DNA from: Clostridium sulfidigenes
Lineage (GTDB): Bacteria; Bacillota; Clostridia; Clostridiales; Clostridiaceae
Length of the DNA stretch: 64,000 nucleotides
Assembly (NCBI RefSeq): GCF_000732635.1
Contig: NZ_JPMD01000032.1
Span: 38,801-102,800, forward strand
Reading direction: 5' to 3'
In this document: piece after piece, positions 44,497 through 53,954 of the stretch
How positions within the stretch are numbered: position 1 is the first letter of the stretch
How the letters are laid out: each line of letters opens with the position of its first letter
Program-made: the position numbers and the translations under genes
The notes under the pieces: generated by a model
What the model saw: the letters and a program-made list of their open reading frames with translations, nothing else
What the model was told of the DNA's origin: nothing
Database searches by the model: none

Positions 44497-45678
44497 TCAA
44501 TCCCATTGACCTGGGAATCTTAATTTTTGTAGTTTTGGGAATTTTTTATTATATTCTTCAACTTCTACCTTAGGTAGATTTTCAAAAACTTCCGATTCGT
44601 AGAATTTTCCTTTTATACCTTTCATACTCTCTTCTGCTAATTCAATTCCCATAAATGCATCAAAGTTTTTACCATCAGCAGTCGTAATATTAAAATTATC
44701 ACAGGTTTTAAATCCTATTCGAGGATAATAATCTGGTTCTCCAAAAATTACAATACCTTTATACCCTTTATTTGTAGCTAGCTTCATTGTTTCCCTTAAT
44801 AACAGCTCACCAACTCCACTTCCTTGCCATTTAGGCTCTACACAAAGAGGACCAAAGGTTATAATTTCATGGGTATCTACACCATCAACAATCTTTGCCT
44901 TTGAATACATTATACATCCTATTACTTTACCATCCTTTACTGCTATTCTGCTGAGCTCTGGAAGATAGTCTTTATGCTTACGTAATTTATGCACTAGGTA
45001 ATGTTCGTCACAGCCAAGATGATGTTTGTTCCAAAAAGCATGCTGTGTCATCAGCTCCACATTGTACCAATCATCCTCTGTTTCCATTCTAATTTCTACC
45101 TCTTCACCATTTAACTTTTTCTTTTCTTCTGGAAACCATCCAAATTCTAATCTAACTTCTTTTCTTTGTAAATCATTATTCCTATAGCAGCAAGCATCCA
45201 TACCAATCAAAGTAAATCCTTCATGCTGATAAAAATCCACTGCATTAACATTGCAAGACTGTGTTTCTAGTATAATAGCTCTACGACGTTCTCTTCTTGC
45301 TTGTTCCTTTACAACCTGAATTAATGCATGACCTATTCCCTTCTTTTGATATTCTTCTGCTACCCAAAGTTCTGTAATTCTTAGACGATTAGACCATAGT
45401 TCTTGATCTGTTTCAATTGTAGCAATTAATTTATCTTTAACTAACACTCCCCAAGCACAAGCATTCTCCCAGTGGTCTTCATATAACTTATCTGGAAAAT
45501 CATACTCTTCTGGTGTATGGGTTACTGGCTCGCTAAAGTCTTTCTTTTCTATATCAATAGTAAAGCCTTTATCCGTTTTATTTACTACGACATCATAATA
45601 TTTATCTGTAGTATAACCTATTGGGATTATAGTTTCCTTCCATTTATCCTTTGCTAAATGTATAATTTCATATTCCAT
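44497..45678 (-). CDS. Tandem GNAT-domain N-acetyltransferase
   Basis: Protein of 393 aa with two GNAT domains: the first at about 55-165 (WVAEEYQKKGIGHALIQVVKEQAR), the second at about 180-320 (GPLCVEPKWQGSGVGELLLRETMKL, IVIFGEPDYYPRIGFK). The first half resembles streptothricin-acetyltransferase-like proteins. ATG 45678 has GGGGG at the right distance; the frame from 45693 puts that site inside. A related C-terminal fragment lies at 59.6-59.9 kb. Confidence 0.86.
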   Translation of the reverse strand: MEYEIIHLAKDKWKETIIPIGYTTDKYYDVVVNKTDKGFTIDIEKKDFSEPVTHTPEEYDFPDKLYEDHWENACAWGVLVKDKLIATIETDQELWSNRLRITELWVAEEYQKKGIGHALIQVVKEQARRERRRAIILETQSCNVNAVDFYQHEGFTLIGMDACCYRNNDLQRKEVRLEFGWFPEEKKKLNGEEVEIRMETEDDWYNVELMTQHAFWNKHHLGCDEHYLVHKLRKHKDYLPELSRIAVKDGKVIGCIMYSKAKIVDGVDTHEIITFGPLCVEPKWQGSGVGELLLRETMKLATNKGYKGIVIFGEPDYYPRIGFKTCDNFNITTADGKNFDAFMGIELAEESMKGIKGKFYESEVFENLPKVEVEEYNKKFPKLQKLRFPGQWD

Positions 45679-45722
45679 AGTATTTACCCCCAACTTTTCA
45701 TACTTTCAATTATATTTATTTT

Positions 45723-45905
45723 CTATGTTTTTTTAAGTCCAATTCTTCTAATTAATTCAACAATCGCTGTATAGCATATAATTAATATGTACATTAATAG
45801 TACTGCTAAGTTTAGTTTTGGGAGAAAAATTACTATAAATCCTAGAACACATACGACATACATAGAAATTATAATATTATTCATAATCCACATAAAATAT
45901 ATCAA
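45723..45905 (-). CDS. Possible small two-helix membrane protein
   Basis: 60 aa at most, with two hydrophobic helices and a basic RRIGLKKT end; internal ATGs allow shorter forms. No strong ribosome site and no recognised family. Tentative. Confidence 0.3.
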   Translation of the reverse strand: MIYFMWIMNNIIISMYVVCVLGFIVIFLPKLNLAVLLMYILIICYTAIVELIRRIGLKKT

Positions 45906-46277
45906 TGCTATTATGCTAATTAAACTTAATATATAAAATTAAATTCTCAATTTCGTATATTCTTTCTTCGTTAAAGTATTTAGTAAAATATTAATAAACC
46001 TTGATGTTTTCACATCAGGATTATTTTTTCTTTATAGTGTACCTGTAACAATAAATCCATTAACTCTGCCCCTTATAATGTATTATATGTAAACTATATA
46101 CATGTACAATTATGTTGTCAAGAAAATTTGGTAAATTTTTAAGGTAGCAAAACATATTGTGTTCCTAATTACCTAGTTTTATAGTACTTTTAGTACGCTT
46201 CTCCCTAACAGTTATAAGACATACTATTTAAAATATAATACCTATGCATAGAGTGCATAGGTATTAAAGTTATTTAT
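45906..46277. other. Non-coding stretch with LiaF-operon terminator
   Basis: No gene supported. A small piece of the Rpn-type flank (about 46155-46185) is recognisable. The hairpin at 46237-46265 (AATACCTATGCA/TGCATAGGTATT, perfect) lies just past the LiaF-like stop and would end that transcript. Confidence 0.55.
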
Positions 46278-46976
46278 TTAGATATAAATTATTTCTACTC
46301 CTGAAAAATTAATATCCCCAACTAATGTTAAAGTATTTGTTATTATTTCATTGTTTCTATTCTTTTCATCAATAGAAGCTAAAAAAACATTAGTTTTATT
46401 CTCAACCCTCCAATTTTTGGGTATATATAGTTCTACCCCTGAAAAAGAAGCATTAATTCTAATTATAGCATTATTATTACTCATGGTTGCATTATCAAAA
46501 TACACCTTCAGAGCTCCAAAAGAACACTTAAAATCTGCTTGTTCAAAATTATCTGTATTAATATATTTTATACTACCACCAAATGAATTTTTAAATCTGA
46601 CATGGCTTTCATCCTCCACATCAATTTTTTCAAATTTGTAATCATCACAATCGCATTCCATATTAACCCATTTAGTAGGTTTATGAAAAATCATAGAAAG
46701 ACCAATACTTCCAAGTAGTGCTACAATCAATACAGTCCACGGTGTAATATTTGTAATCCCTAATTGCTTATCATATATTATACAAATAAATGCAATAGGG
46801 AATAAAACACCAGCAAATTTAAGACGTAGTAAACTTTTCACAATAACTACTACTAAAAAAGCCGTTAACAGCAAACTAAATACATTAACATTAGGAAAGT
46901 ATCCAAGCTTACTTATAATCAAGAAAATACCCATTAGTATAAATAAAACTCCCCAAAAAATTCTTTCTTTTTTCAT
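46278..46976 (-). CDS. LiaF-like membrane protein
   Basis: Protein of 232 aa. Four N-terminal membrane helices (residues 5-95), then a beta-helical C-terminal domain (FKNSFGGSIKYINTDNF, INASFSGVELYIP, GDINFSGVEIIYI) as in LiaF/YvqF, which modulate envelope-stress signalling. It starts one base after the LytTR gene stop, so both are one operon. Confidence 0.83.
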   Translation of the reverse strand: MKKERIFWGVLFILMGIFLIISKLGYFPNVNVFSLLLTAFLVVVIVKSLLRLKFAGVLFPIAFICIIYDKQLGITNITPWTVLIVALLGSIGLSMIFHKPTKWVNMECDCDDYKFEKIDVEDESHVRFKNSFGGSIKYINTDNFEQADFKCSFGALKVYFDNATMSNNNAIIRINASFSGVELYIPKNWRVENKTNVFLASIDEKNRNNEIITNTLTLVGDINFSGVEIIYI

Positions 46977-46977
46977 C

Positions 46978-47433
46978 TCATTTCCTCTTTTCTAATAATT
47001 TATTTTTTAGTGGTTTATAATAATATCTTGAAACATACACCTGTTTGTGAGTATTTTGAAATTCAACCTTACTTGATGATGATAGACTATGTGTTATGGA
47101 GTAAATATGATTTGTATTTAGAATTGTTGATTTTGAAACTCGCATAAAATATCCTGGCAAAAACTCTTCAAGTTCGTAAAGCTTGTATTTCACGGTATAT
47201 ATATTGTCTATGGTATGTGCACAAACCCTATTTCCTTCAGTTTCAAAAAACAATATTTCTTCCAAAGAAAGATAATATTCGGTATCTCCTCTATAAAAAG
47301 TTATACATTTCTTGTATGATAGCATATCGTGAAACATAGTTTGAATATTTTTAATGTCTTCATTAAGTTCACTACATCTAATAATAACTTCATTTTCGCT
47401 TATTTTATTATCTACCTCAATTCTTATTTTCAT
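46978..47433 (-). CDS. LytTR-family DNA-binding regulator
   Basis: Protein of 151 aa. N-terminal about 45 residues unclassified, then LytTR domain (YYLSLEEILFFETEGNRVCAHT, FLPGYFMRVSKSTILNTNHI, VYVSRYYYKPLKNKL). It lacks a receiver domain, so it is a stand-alone LytTR that pairs with the membrane protein of the same operon as its likely inhibitor or sensor. ATG 47433 follows GGGGAGTGAA. Confidence 0.88.
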   Translation of the reverse strand: MKIRIEVDNKISENEVIIRCSELNEDIKNIQTMFHDMLSYKKCITFYRGDTEYYLSLEEILFFETEGNRVCAHTIDNIYTVKYKLYELEEFLPGYFMRVSKSTILNTNHIYSITHSLSSSSKVEFQNTHKQVYVSRYYYKPLKNKLLEKRK

Positions 47434-47642
47434 ATTTTCACTCCCCATATTTTTATTATATTAACTATTTTTTCCTTTGTAAATATAACAACAGTAAGTG
47501 GTTAGTTATTCTTTATAAGTGGTATATTTTTATACAGATGTTACATTAAAATATATAGAATAAGAAGTTTATCTGTATTGATATATAAGTTACCCTCTTG
47601 CTAAAATACTTGTTCCAGGTAAATAGAAAACATTTTAAATTT

Positions 47643-47673
47643 AAAAAAGCAGCCTTTTTCAGACTGCTTTTTT
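47643..47673 (-). terminator. Terminator of serine hydrolase gene
   Basis: AAAAAAGCAG...CTGCTTTTTT hairpin with T runs on both strands, about 65 bases past the stop of the 47739 gene. Confidence 0.8.
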
Positions 47674-47738
47674 GAATTCTAAACAACCAATTTATATTTT
47701 TCTATGAAATAATTCTCTTTAAGCTTTGAAGTGGATCA

Positions 47739-49019
47739 TTATTGTTTTCTAGCTTCCCAAAAGTACATTTCTCCATTCTTGTTTTTATAAAAGGTATAAC
47801 TCTCATCAATCCAAGTATGATGAAATTCAGTTTCTGATATTGGATACATTGGTATAATATATTCATCATCTAGAACAAAAAACATTTTTTCTTTGGCCCT
47901 TCCCACAGTGAGTTTCTCGCCGTCCCCTTTATATATACCCATATATTCTTCATATATTTTGGAATCTAAAGCATATTCGAGTGGTCTACTTGGAAATTGA
48001 TATTCCTCTTGAAACATTATAGCAGCAAGAATATTTGTAATACGCCAAACTGCTGTAAATCCATAATTACTTAATACAATAATACTTACTTGTTCATTGA
48101 TGTATCTGTCAAATCCAGTTGTGAACCCCAATCCACCACCGTCGTGACTTATCCTCTTGCGTCCGTACATTTCATCTATAAACCATCCATATCCATAATC
48201 ATTATCCTCAGTTCCTCTTTCTCCGGAATTTGCATATGGTGAAAATATAGTATTCAGTGTTTCCTCTGAAACAAGGCCTCCATTATATAAAGCTTGATCC
48301 CATATTAGCATGTCCTCAACTGTAGAATAGATTTCCCCTGATCCAAATGCTACATCCATGTTTACATAATCAGTATGGATTAAATCATTATCATTTAGAT
48401 AATATCCATTAGCTAACTCTGGTACAATTGCTTTATTTTTTTCAATACCAGTATTCTTCATATTTAAAGGCTGAAAAATGTTCTTACTTAAAAACTCATC
48501 ATAGGTAATACCTGAAACATTTTCAATAATACATGCAAGTAAATAATATCCGTAATTAGAGTAATTCCACCTTTCCCCTGGCTCACACAAAAGAGGTTTA
48601 TCTTTAAATATATTAAACATATCTTCATGTGTATGCTTTGATTTACTATACATTATTGGAAAGTTTGGTCCAAATAAATATTGAAGACCGGAAGTATGAG
48701 TTAAAAGATGATGTATAGTTATTCTTTTATCAAATTGATGAAATTCAGGAAAATAATTAGTAATGCTTTCATTAACATCTAATAAGCCTTTTTCTTGTAA
48801 CATCATCACTGCCATAGCGGTAAATTGTTTTGTTATAGAACAAATTCTAAACTTTGTTTGTGATGTATTGGGAATACTATGTTCTATAGAAGCCTTTCCA
48901 TAGCCTTTTTTAATGATAGTCTCACCCTTTTCAGCTACTAATATGGAACCACTAAATGCCCATGTATTGCAGTATAATTCCATAAAATCATTTATTTTTG
49001 TTGCTAATAAACTGTTCAT
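47739..49019 (-). CDS. Beta-lactamase-fold serine hydrolase
   Basis: Protein of 426 aa. Class C-like motifs: SITKQ (Ser nucleophile, S-x-x-K) near 58-62, YSNYGYYLLACII (Tyr-x-Asn) near 153, and HDGGGLGFT near 296. No signal peptide visible, so it may be cytoplasmic. Such proteins include esterases and D-aminopeptidases; resistance activity is not implied. C-terminal lipocalin-like extension. Confidence 0.88.
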   Translation of the reverse strand: MNSLLATKINDFMELYCNTWAFSGSILVAEKGETIIKKGYGKASIEHSIPNTSQTKFRICSITKQFTAMAVMMLQEKGLLDVNESITNYFPEFHQFDKRITIHHLLTHTSGLQYLFGPNFPIMYSKSKHTHEDMFNIFKDKPLLCEPGERWNYSNYGYYLLACIIENVSGITYDEFLSKNIFQPLNMKNTGIEKNKAIVPELANGYYLNDNDLIHTDYVNMDVAFGSGEIYSTVEDMLIWDQALYNGGLVSEETLNTIFSPYANSGERGTEDNDYGYGWFIDEMYGRKRISHDGGGLGFTTGFDRYINEQVSIIVLSNYGFTAVWRITNILAAIMFQEEYQFPSRPLEYALDSKIYEEYMGIYKGDGEKLTVGRAKEKMFFVLDDEYIIPMYPISETEFHHTWIDESYTFYKNKNGEMYFWEARKQ

Positions 49020-49160
49020 TACTACACTCCTTATTTACATGATTTATTTTTAGTTCTATTTAATATAATCTTATAATTCAGAAAATTATATTACAATGGT
49101 AAAAAATATTTCTATATCATTTTTTACATAAAGCTACCACCTATTATAAGAGTAGTAGCT

Positions 49161-49383
49161 TTAACCTAAAAATTTTCTATCTTCCAGAACAGTGATTTCT
49201 AGCAGCTTATTAATTCTACGGGCTAAATCTTTAATTTTTTATACCTATATAATGCTTGCTCTTGAACCATCTGCGTTAAGTTACTAGTCCCTTTTATTTT
49301 TTTCGCTTTACTACATGAGGATCCTCAATGTAAGTAACATTTTCTATGAGTGGTGAATATACTAATTTATGATGCTTCGGCAT
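49161..49383 (-). pseudogene. Degraded small ORF, unknown family
   Basis: The minus strand reads MPKHHKLVYSPLIENVTYIE, DPHVVKRKKIKGTSNLTQ, MVQEQALYRYKKL, then a one-base slip near 49250 is needed to continue KDLARRINKLLEITVLED and reach TAA at 49161. No ribosome site. Coding character is clear but I cannot name the family. A hairpin (49131-49163) adjoins the stop. The rest of 49020-49410 shows no gene. Confidence 0.4.
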
Positions 49384-49410
49384 ATAGTATGTAATTGAGA
49401 GGTAAATGCA

Positions 49411-50373
49411 ATGATGAAGCTTGCTTTAATAGGCTGTGGAAAATGGGGAAAAAATTATCTGAAAACTGTAAATGAAATAGAGGGCTGTAAATTGAAGTGG
49501 GCCTGCGACCTAGACTATGAAAAGCTGAATCAGGCAGCTGCTGTTTACCCTCAGACCAGGTTCACTGAAAATAAAGCAGATATATTAAATGACATTGAGG
49601 TACAGGGGGTTATTATAGCCACAACACCTGAAAGTCATTACATACTGGCGAAGGAAGCAATAAGCAAAGGCAAAGCTGTTCTCGTAGAAAAGCCCGTGAC
49701 AACTAACAGGAAAGATAGTCATGATCTAATTGAATTGGCTACTGCTCAAAACACCGTATTGATGGCCGGCCATACATTGATTTACCATCCTGCTGTGAAA
49801 AAGATAAAGAGACTTCTGGAAGAAAAAAATATTTTTGATGATCTATGTTACTTCAACATGTCCAGAACCAGTTCAACCTCTCAGGCTCCCAAAGTAGATG
49901 TTCTTCATGATCTGGCAGTTCATGATATTTATCTTTCCCGCCACCTCATAGGGATGGACCCTATCTGGGTAATTGCCCATGGTGAAAGATATATTCAAAG
50001 TCCTTATAACAATGTTATCAATATACTGATGGGTTTCCCTAATGGTAAAATAACTTCTATATTTGCCAGCTTCATTCATAGGTCAAAAACAAGGAAAATG
50101 ACACTGGTTGCATCGAAAACAAAATTGGTATTTGACGATGCACAGACTGCCGATAGAAAAATCCAAATCTTCCATAACGGAGATCAGGAGCATTTTTTGG
50201 CAGTGGAAGACAATTTGGAACCTCTGACACTGGAGTGTCTTCATTTTATGGAATGCATTAGAGAACACAAGGAACCTATTAGCGGCAGAGAAAATATAGA
50301 ATTTGTGGCAAAAATAACTGATTGCATTTCAGAATCTCTCGCAAAAGGAGGAGAGAAAATTAACATCTTTTGA
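49411..50373 (+). CDS. Gfo/Idh/MocA-family sugar oxidoreductase, glycan cluster gene 1
   Basis: NAD(P)-dependent oxidoreductase of 320 aa: LALIGCGKWGKNYLKTV Rossmann loop, VEKPVTTNRKDS (Lys), HTLIYHPAVKKI, DVLHDLAVHDIYLSRHLIG (catalytic His region). It resembles the enzymes that act on nucleotide sugars in surface glycan pathways (WlbA type). First gene of a plus-strand run with short gaps; visibly richer in G+C than flanks. Confidence 0.86.
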   Translation: MMKLALIGCGKWGKNYLKTVNEIEGCKLKWACDLDYEKLNQAAAVYPQTRFTENKADILNDIEVQGVIIATTPESHYILAKEAISKGKAVLVEKPVTTNRKDSHDLIELATAQNTVLMAGHTLIYHPAVKKIKRLLEEKNIFDDLCYFNMSRTSSTSQAPKVDVLHDLAVHDIYLSRHLIGMDPIWVIAHGERYIQSPYNNVINILMGFPNGKITSIFASFIHRSKTRKMTLVASKTKLVFDDAQTADRKIQIFHNGDQEHFLAVEDNLEPLTLECLHFMECIREHKEPISGRENIEFVAKITDCISESLAKGGEKINIF

Positions 50374-50418
50374 TGGAAATGGTAAGCATTATAATCAGGA
50401 AAGTGTGGTGAAATTATA

Positions 50419-51402
50419 TTGTTTGTAAAGAACTATTCAAAAGAACTTGAGAATGAATGGGAGGGATTTGTGAGTTCCTCAGTTAACGGTACTTTTATGC
50501 AGGAGAGAAAATTCCTTGGTTATCATCCTTCAGGCAGATTTTCAGATCATTCCCTCATATTTATGGAGGATAAGAGAATCATTGCTGTTCTTCCTGCTGC
50601 CGTAGTACAACAAGAGGATAAACGTATCCTGGTTTCCCACCCCGGCGCTTCCCATGGAGGACTGATAATAAAGTCCAGTCTAAGTACTAAAAAATGCCTG
50701 GAATTAGTAAGTGCCCTTATTGAATATTGTACCATGGCTGGTTTTGACTATATACGGCTAAAACCGGTTCCAAAGGTTTACCATAAGGAGCTTTCGGACC
50801 AACTTGACTTTGCTTTAAGGTTTTCTGGTTTTAGCATTGAGTATACAGAGCTTGCCACAGTGCTTGAGCTAAAAAAAGGTGAGGAATCTTTTGTAAAGCG
50901 GGTAATGAGTGACACAGCTTTTCGAAACTATAAGAAGGCATTGAAAAGTGGGTTATCAGTGGTGGAAGATGCTGATATAAATGATTTTTGGCCTATTCTG
51001 GAAGATAAACTAAAACATAATCATAATGCAAAGCCTGCACATACATCAGATGAAATCAAACATCTAAAAACCATTTATCCAGACAGAATAAAACTCTTTG
51101 CAGCATATGAAGGAGTAACTCCTGTAGCGGGTGTTTTGGCATTTTTACTAAACAATAGAGTTATAAACTGTTTTTATATTGCCCACCACGATGATTTCCA
51201 GCATAAGAGGCCCCTAAACCTTATTTTTGGTTATATGATGGAATGGGGACTAAAAAACGGCTTTTCATATTTAGATTGGGGTATTTCCACTGAGTTAAAA
51301 GGAAGTAGAGTCAATACAGGGCTGTTCCGTTTCAAAGAAGGCTATGGAGGGCATGGGGTATTGCGAGAATGCTATTTGTATGAAGTACACAATAGCAAAT
51401 AA
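50419..51402 (+). CDS. FemAB/BioF2-like GNAT acyltransferase, glycan cluster gene 2
   Basis: Protein of 327 aa: FVSSSVNGTFMQERKFLGYH, VSHPGASHGGLIIKS, LKHNHNAKPAHTSDEIKHL, AGVLAFLLNNRVINCFYIAH and DWGISTELKGSRVNTGLFRFKEGYGG. These are marks of FemAB-like transferases that put acyl or aminoacyl groups on sugars or peptides. Start is TTG 50419 after GTGGTGAA. Likely N-acylates the amino sugar made in the cluster. Confidence 0.82.
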   Translation: MFVKNYSKELENEWEGFVSSSVNGTFMQERKFLGYHPSGRFSDHSLIFMEDKRIIAVLPAAVVQQEDKRILVSHPGASHGGLIIKSSLSTKKCLELVSALIEYCTMAGFDYIRLKPVPKVYHKELSDQLDFALRFSGFSIEYTELATVLELKKGEESFVKRVMSDTAFRNYKKALKSGLSVVEDADINDFWPILEDKLKHNHNAKPAHTSDEIKHLKTIYPDRIKLFAAYEGVTPVAGVLAFLLNNRVINCFYIAHHDDFQHKRPLNLIFGYMMEWGLKNGFSYLDWGISTELKGSRVNTGLFRFKEGYGGHGVLRECYLYEVHNSK

Positions 51403-51419
51403 TATAAAGGAGTGGTGTA

Positions 51420-52109
51420 ATGAAATTAGCAGGTCATCAACCGAATTATATTCCCTGGCCCGGATATTTTGTTAAGATGGCACAGTGTGATATTTTTTTT
51501 ATTTTAGATACTGCTCAGTTTCAAACAGGCAGTTCATTGGATAATAGGAATCTTATCAAAACTTCCCAAGGGACTCAGCTACTAACTGTGCCGGTGAAAC
51601 GCAAAGGCATGGGCTTGCAGCATTTTAATGAAGTTGCTGTTATACCGGGTTGGAAAAGGCATCATCTTATGGCACTCAAAGTAAACTACGCAAAAGCACC
51701 TCATTTCAAAGAAGTTTTCCCCATGATGGAGCAGGTATTGCAAGATACCGGATATCTTATAGATACCAACATAGCTTTCATCAAGCTGGTATATGACCTG
51801 CTGGGACTTAAAACAAAGCTTGTGTTTTTATCAGATTTACCTCAATTTTCTGAGCTTCGAAAAAACGAACTTATAGCTGCAATCTGCCGCCACTTTTCTG
51901 CTGACAGTTACCTGTCCGGTATTGGAGGAAAGGCATATAATCAACCAGAGATTTTTGAAAAACAAGGTATTAAATTGGAATATTTGGATTATGAGCCTAT
52001 AGCATATCCACAGCTTTGGGGCAACTTTATACCCAATTTATCTATAGTTGATATGTTATTTAATTGTGGTGCAACTGGCACACGCAAGCTTTTGTTGAAA
52101 GAGGTGTAA
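51420..52109 (+). CDS. WbqC-family protein, glycan cluster gene 3
   Basis: Protein of 229 aa beginning KLAGHQPNYIPWPGYFVKMAQCDIFFILDTAQF, the WbqC signature. WbqC proteins occur in O-antigen and amino-sugar loci and are thought to act in acyl- or aminoacyl-sugar assembly; no biochemical role is settled. AAAGGAGTGGTGTA precedes ATG, 17 bases after the previous stop. Confidence 0.9.
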   Translation: MKLAGHQPNYIPWPGYFVKMAQCDIFFILDTAQFQTGSSLDNRNLIKTSQGTQLLTVPVKRKGMGLQHFNEVAVIPGWKRHHLMALKVNYAKAPHFKEVFPMMEQVLQDTGYLIDTNIAFIKLVYDLLGLKTKLVFLSDLPQFSELRKNELIAAICRHFSADSYLSGIGGKAYNQPEIFEKQGIKLEYLDYEPIAYPQLWGNFIPNLSIVDMLFNCGATGTRKLLLKEV

Positions 52110-52111
52110 GG

Positions 52112-53086
52112 ATGAAAAGAATACTGTTTTTTGCACATAGTTCTAAATATACTCTTGGGCTTCCCCAGGGTTTTAAGGAACTTAACTGCCCTGTTTTTGT
52201 CCTGAGGGATTTAAGTAGAAGTTCTATAATAGACGCAGTTGACAACTTTAGGCCTGATATTATGATAACAACTGGATGGGCTTACCGCAGGTATAGCCGT
52301 GAGCATATAGACGAGCTTACGAAAAGAGCTTCTAAATATAAGGTGAAACATGTCTATTGGGCAACTGAAGATCCAAGATGGACCGAAAAGTGTTCCTTCA
52401 GGTGTATCGAAACCTATAAACCTAATGCAATTATGACCATACATCCTGGTAGTGTAAATAAATACAGGGAGTTTGGACTTCCCGCCGGGCATCTGGATTT
52501 TGGCTGCAATCCGGAATTCAATAAGACTGAACCTCCAAGCAGTAAATACGATTATGATGTAGTTCTAATTGGAAATGGCGGAAGAGAGTGGAAATCATAT
52601 CGGAAGGATAGCGTTCAGATATTACTTAAGCCTTTGGTGGAAAGAGGATATAACATTGCTATTTGGGGTAAGCGATGGGACCGTTTTAATGAGGAGTTAA
52701 TGGGTTTTAAGATCCCACCACATATGCTTAAAGGTGAACTGCCTTATGAGGAAACAAATAAAGTATATAATTCAGCTAGAATTATATTAGGTTTGCAAAA
52801 TGACCATGACATGTTAACATCTCGGACTTTTGAAGTACTAGGTTCTGGCGGTTTTTTGCTTACGGTACCAACACAATCTGTCACCAAGCTATTTATAAAT
52901 AATGTTCACCTGTCATGTGCTTCTTCCCCAGAAGATACAGTTGACCTGGTAAATTATTTTCTTAAAAATACCGCAGCAAGGCAAGAAATAGCGCACAATG
53001 GTCAGCGGTTGGTTTATTTAAAACATAGTTATAAGGAACGGGCCAGACAAATTCTTGATTTCTGTAGTTTATTTGAAAGGAATTGA
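52112..53086 (+). CDS. CgeB-family glycosyltransferase, glycan cluster gene 4
   Basis: Protein of 324 aa. GT-B-like fold: KRILFFAHSSKYTLGLPQGF, VYWATEDPRWTEKCSFRCI, VVLIGNGGREWKS, and the CgeB C-terminal YNSARIILGLQNDHDMLTSRTFEVLGSGGFLLT. CgeB proteins glycosylate the outermost spore layer in Bacillus. ATG 52112 (AGGTGTAAGG) lies just after the WbqC stop; the frame from 52064 overlaps it and is not used. Confidence 0.87.
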   Translation: MKRILFFAHSSKYTLGLPQGFKELNCPVFVLRDLSRSSIIDAVDNFRPDIMITTGWAYRRYSREHIDELTKRASKYKVKHVYWATEDPRWTEKCSFRCIETYKPNAIMTIHPGSVNKYREFGLPAGHLDFGCNPEFNKTEPPSSKYDYDVVLIGNGGREWKSYRKDSVQILLKPLVERGYNIAIWGKRWDRFNEELMGFKIPPHMLKGELPYEETNKVYNSARIILGLQNDHDMLTSRTFEVLGSGGFLLTVPTQSVTKLFINNVHLSCASSPEDTVDLVNYFLKNTAARQEIAHNGQRLVYLKHSYKERARQILDFCSLFERN

Positions 53087-53093
53087 AATTGAA

Positions 53094-53954
53094 ATGGATA
53101 ATCAGACAACTATTAAACAAAAGGTTTCTTTAATGGGTACTAGCATTGCTGGCGAAACTGATGCAAAGGTAACTTTTTATCCAGCTCCGCCGAGTACTGG
53201 TATAATATTTATCCGTAATGACCTGCCAGGCTGCCCTAAAGTAAAATGCTCATTTGAAAAAGCAAAGGTTGAATACAGATGGACTTCTCTTGTTGATGGA
53301 GATGTTCGCATCGAACACACCGAGCATGCCTTGGCAGCCTTATCAGGATTAGGTGTGGACAACGTATTTATTGAGCTAGAACAGGCCAGCCTGCCCGTAA
53401 CAGAAGATTACAGCAGTAAAGAGTTCAATAGAGCCCTCACAGGAGCTGGGATAGTGGAACAAAATGCCAAGAAGGAAATAATAAAAATACTTAAGCCCAT
53501 TATTGTATATAAACGTGAAAGCTTAGGGGATATGGAATATGAAAAGTTCCTGATAGCTCTTCCCTACGATGGCTTTAAACTAACCTATATGGTTGACTAT
53601 CCCAATCTGCCCCAATTATCTCAAGTAGCTGAAATGGACATAACTCCTGAAACCTTTGCTAAAGAGCTGGCAGATGCCCGTTCTTATATAATTGAGTCAG
53701 AGATTGAAGATGTTGTAAACCTAACTGGGAAAGTCAGCTCAAATGTATTGGTAGTGAAATCTGGGGCTGAGTACAGGTCGTGGAAATGGCCCAATGAACC
53801 TGCCCGGCATAAAGTTCTTGACCTTCTCGGAGACCTTGGCTTGCTTGGGAAAAAGGTACTGGGACATGTGATAGGCTTCAGATCCGGTCACCGGTTAAAT
53901 CTAGAGCTATGTAAAAAAATTTATGAGGAGTGTAATGATGATCGCTTTAGCTAA
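53094..53954 (+). CDS. lpxC: LpxC: UDP-3-O-acyl-N-acetylglucosamine deacetylase-type enzyme
   Basis: Zinc deacetylase of 286 aa (usual about 305). Ligands intact: HTEHALAAL (Glu77, His78), RHKVLDLLGDL (His239 and Asp243, the HxxxD pair), and catalytic His266 in RSGHRLN. Early VSLMGTSI and DARSYIIESEIEDV match the fold. The P-I-L-D-G-S loop is altered to PVTEDYSS, which may change substrate choice. Normally LpxC makes lipid A in Gram-negatives, and no lpxA/lpxD is seen here. Likely deacetylates a UDP-GlcNAc-type sugar or a final glycan. Confidence 0.88.
   Translation: MDNQTTIKQKVSLMGTSIAGETDAKVTFYPAPPSTGIIFIRNDLPGCPKVKCSFEKAKVEYRWTSLVDGDVRIEHTEHALAALSGLGVDNVFIELEQASLPVTEDYSSKEFNRALTGAGIVEQNAKKEIIKILKPIIVYKRESLGDMEYEKFLIALPYDGFKLTYMVDYPNLPQLSQVAEMDITPETFAKELADARSYIIESEIEDVVNLTGKVSSNVLVVKSGAEYRSWKWPNEPARHKVLDLLGDLGLLGKKVLGHVIGFRSGHRLNLELCKKIYEECNDDRFS

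Noticed and set aside
47739..49019. Naming the serine hydrolase an antibiotic resistance gene
   Set aside because: It has the class C motifs but no signal peptide, and many such proteins are esterases or peptidases.
53177..53362. Antisense ORFs inside lpxC and the ATP-grasp gene
   Set aside because: Shadows of strongly conserved coding sequence in the plus strand.
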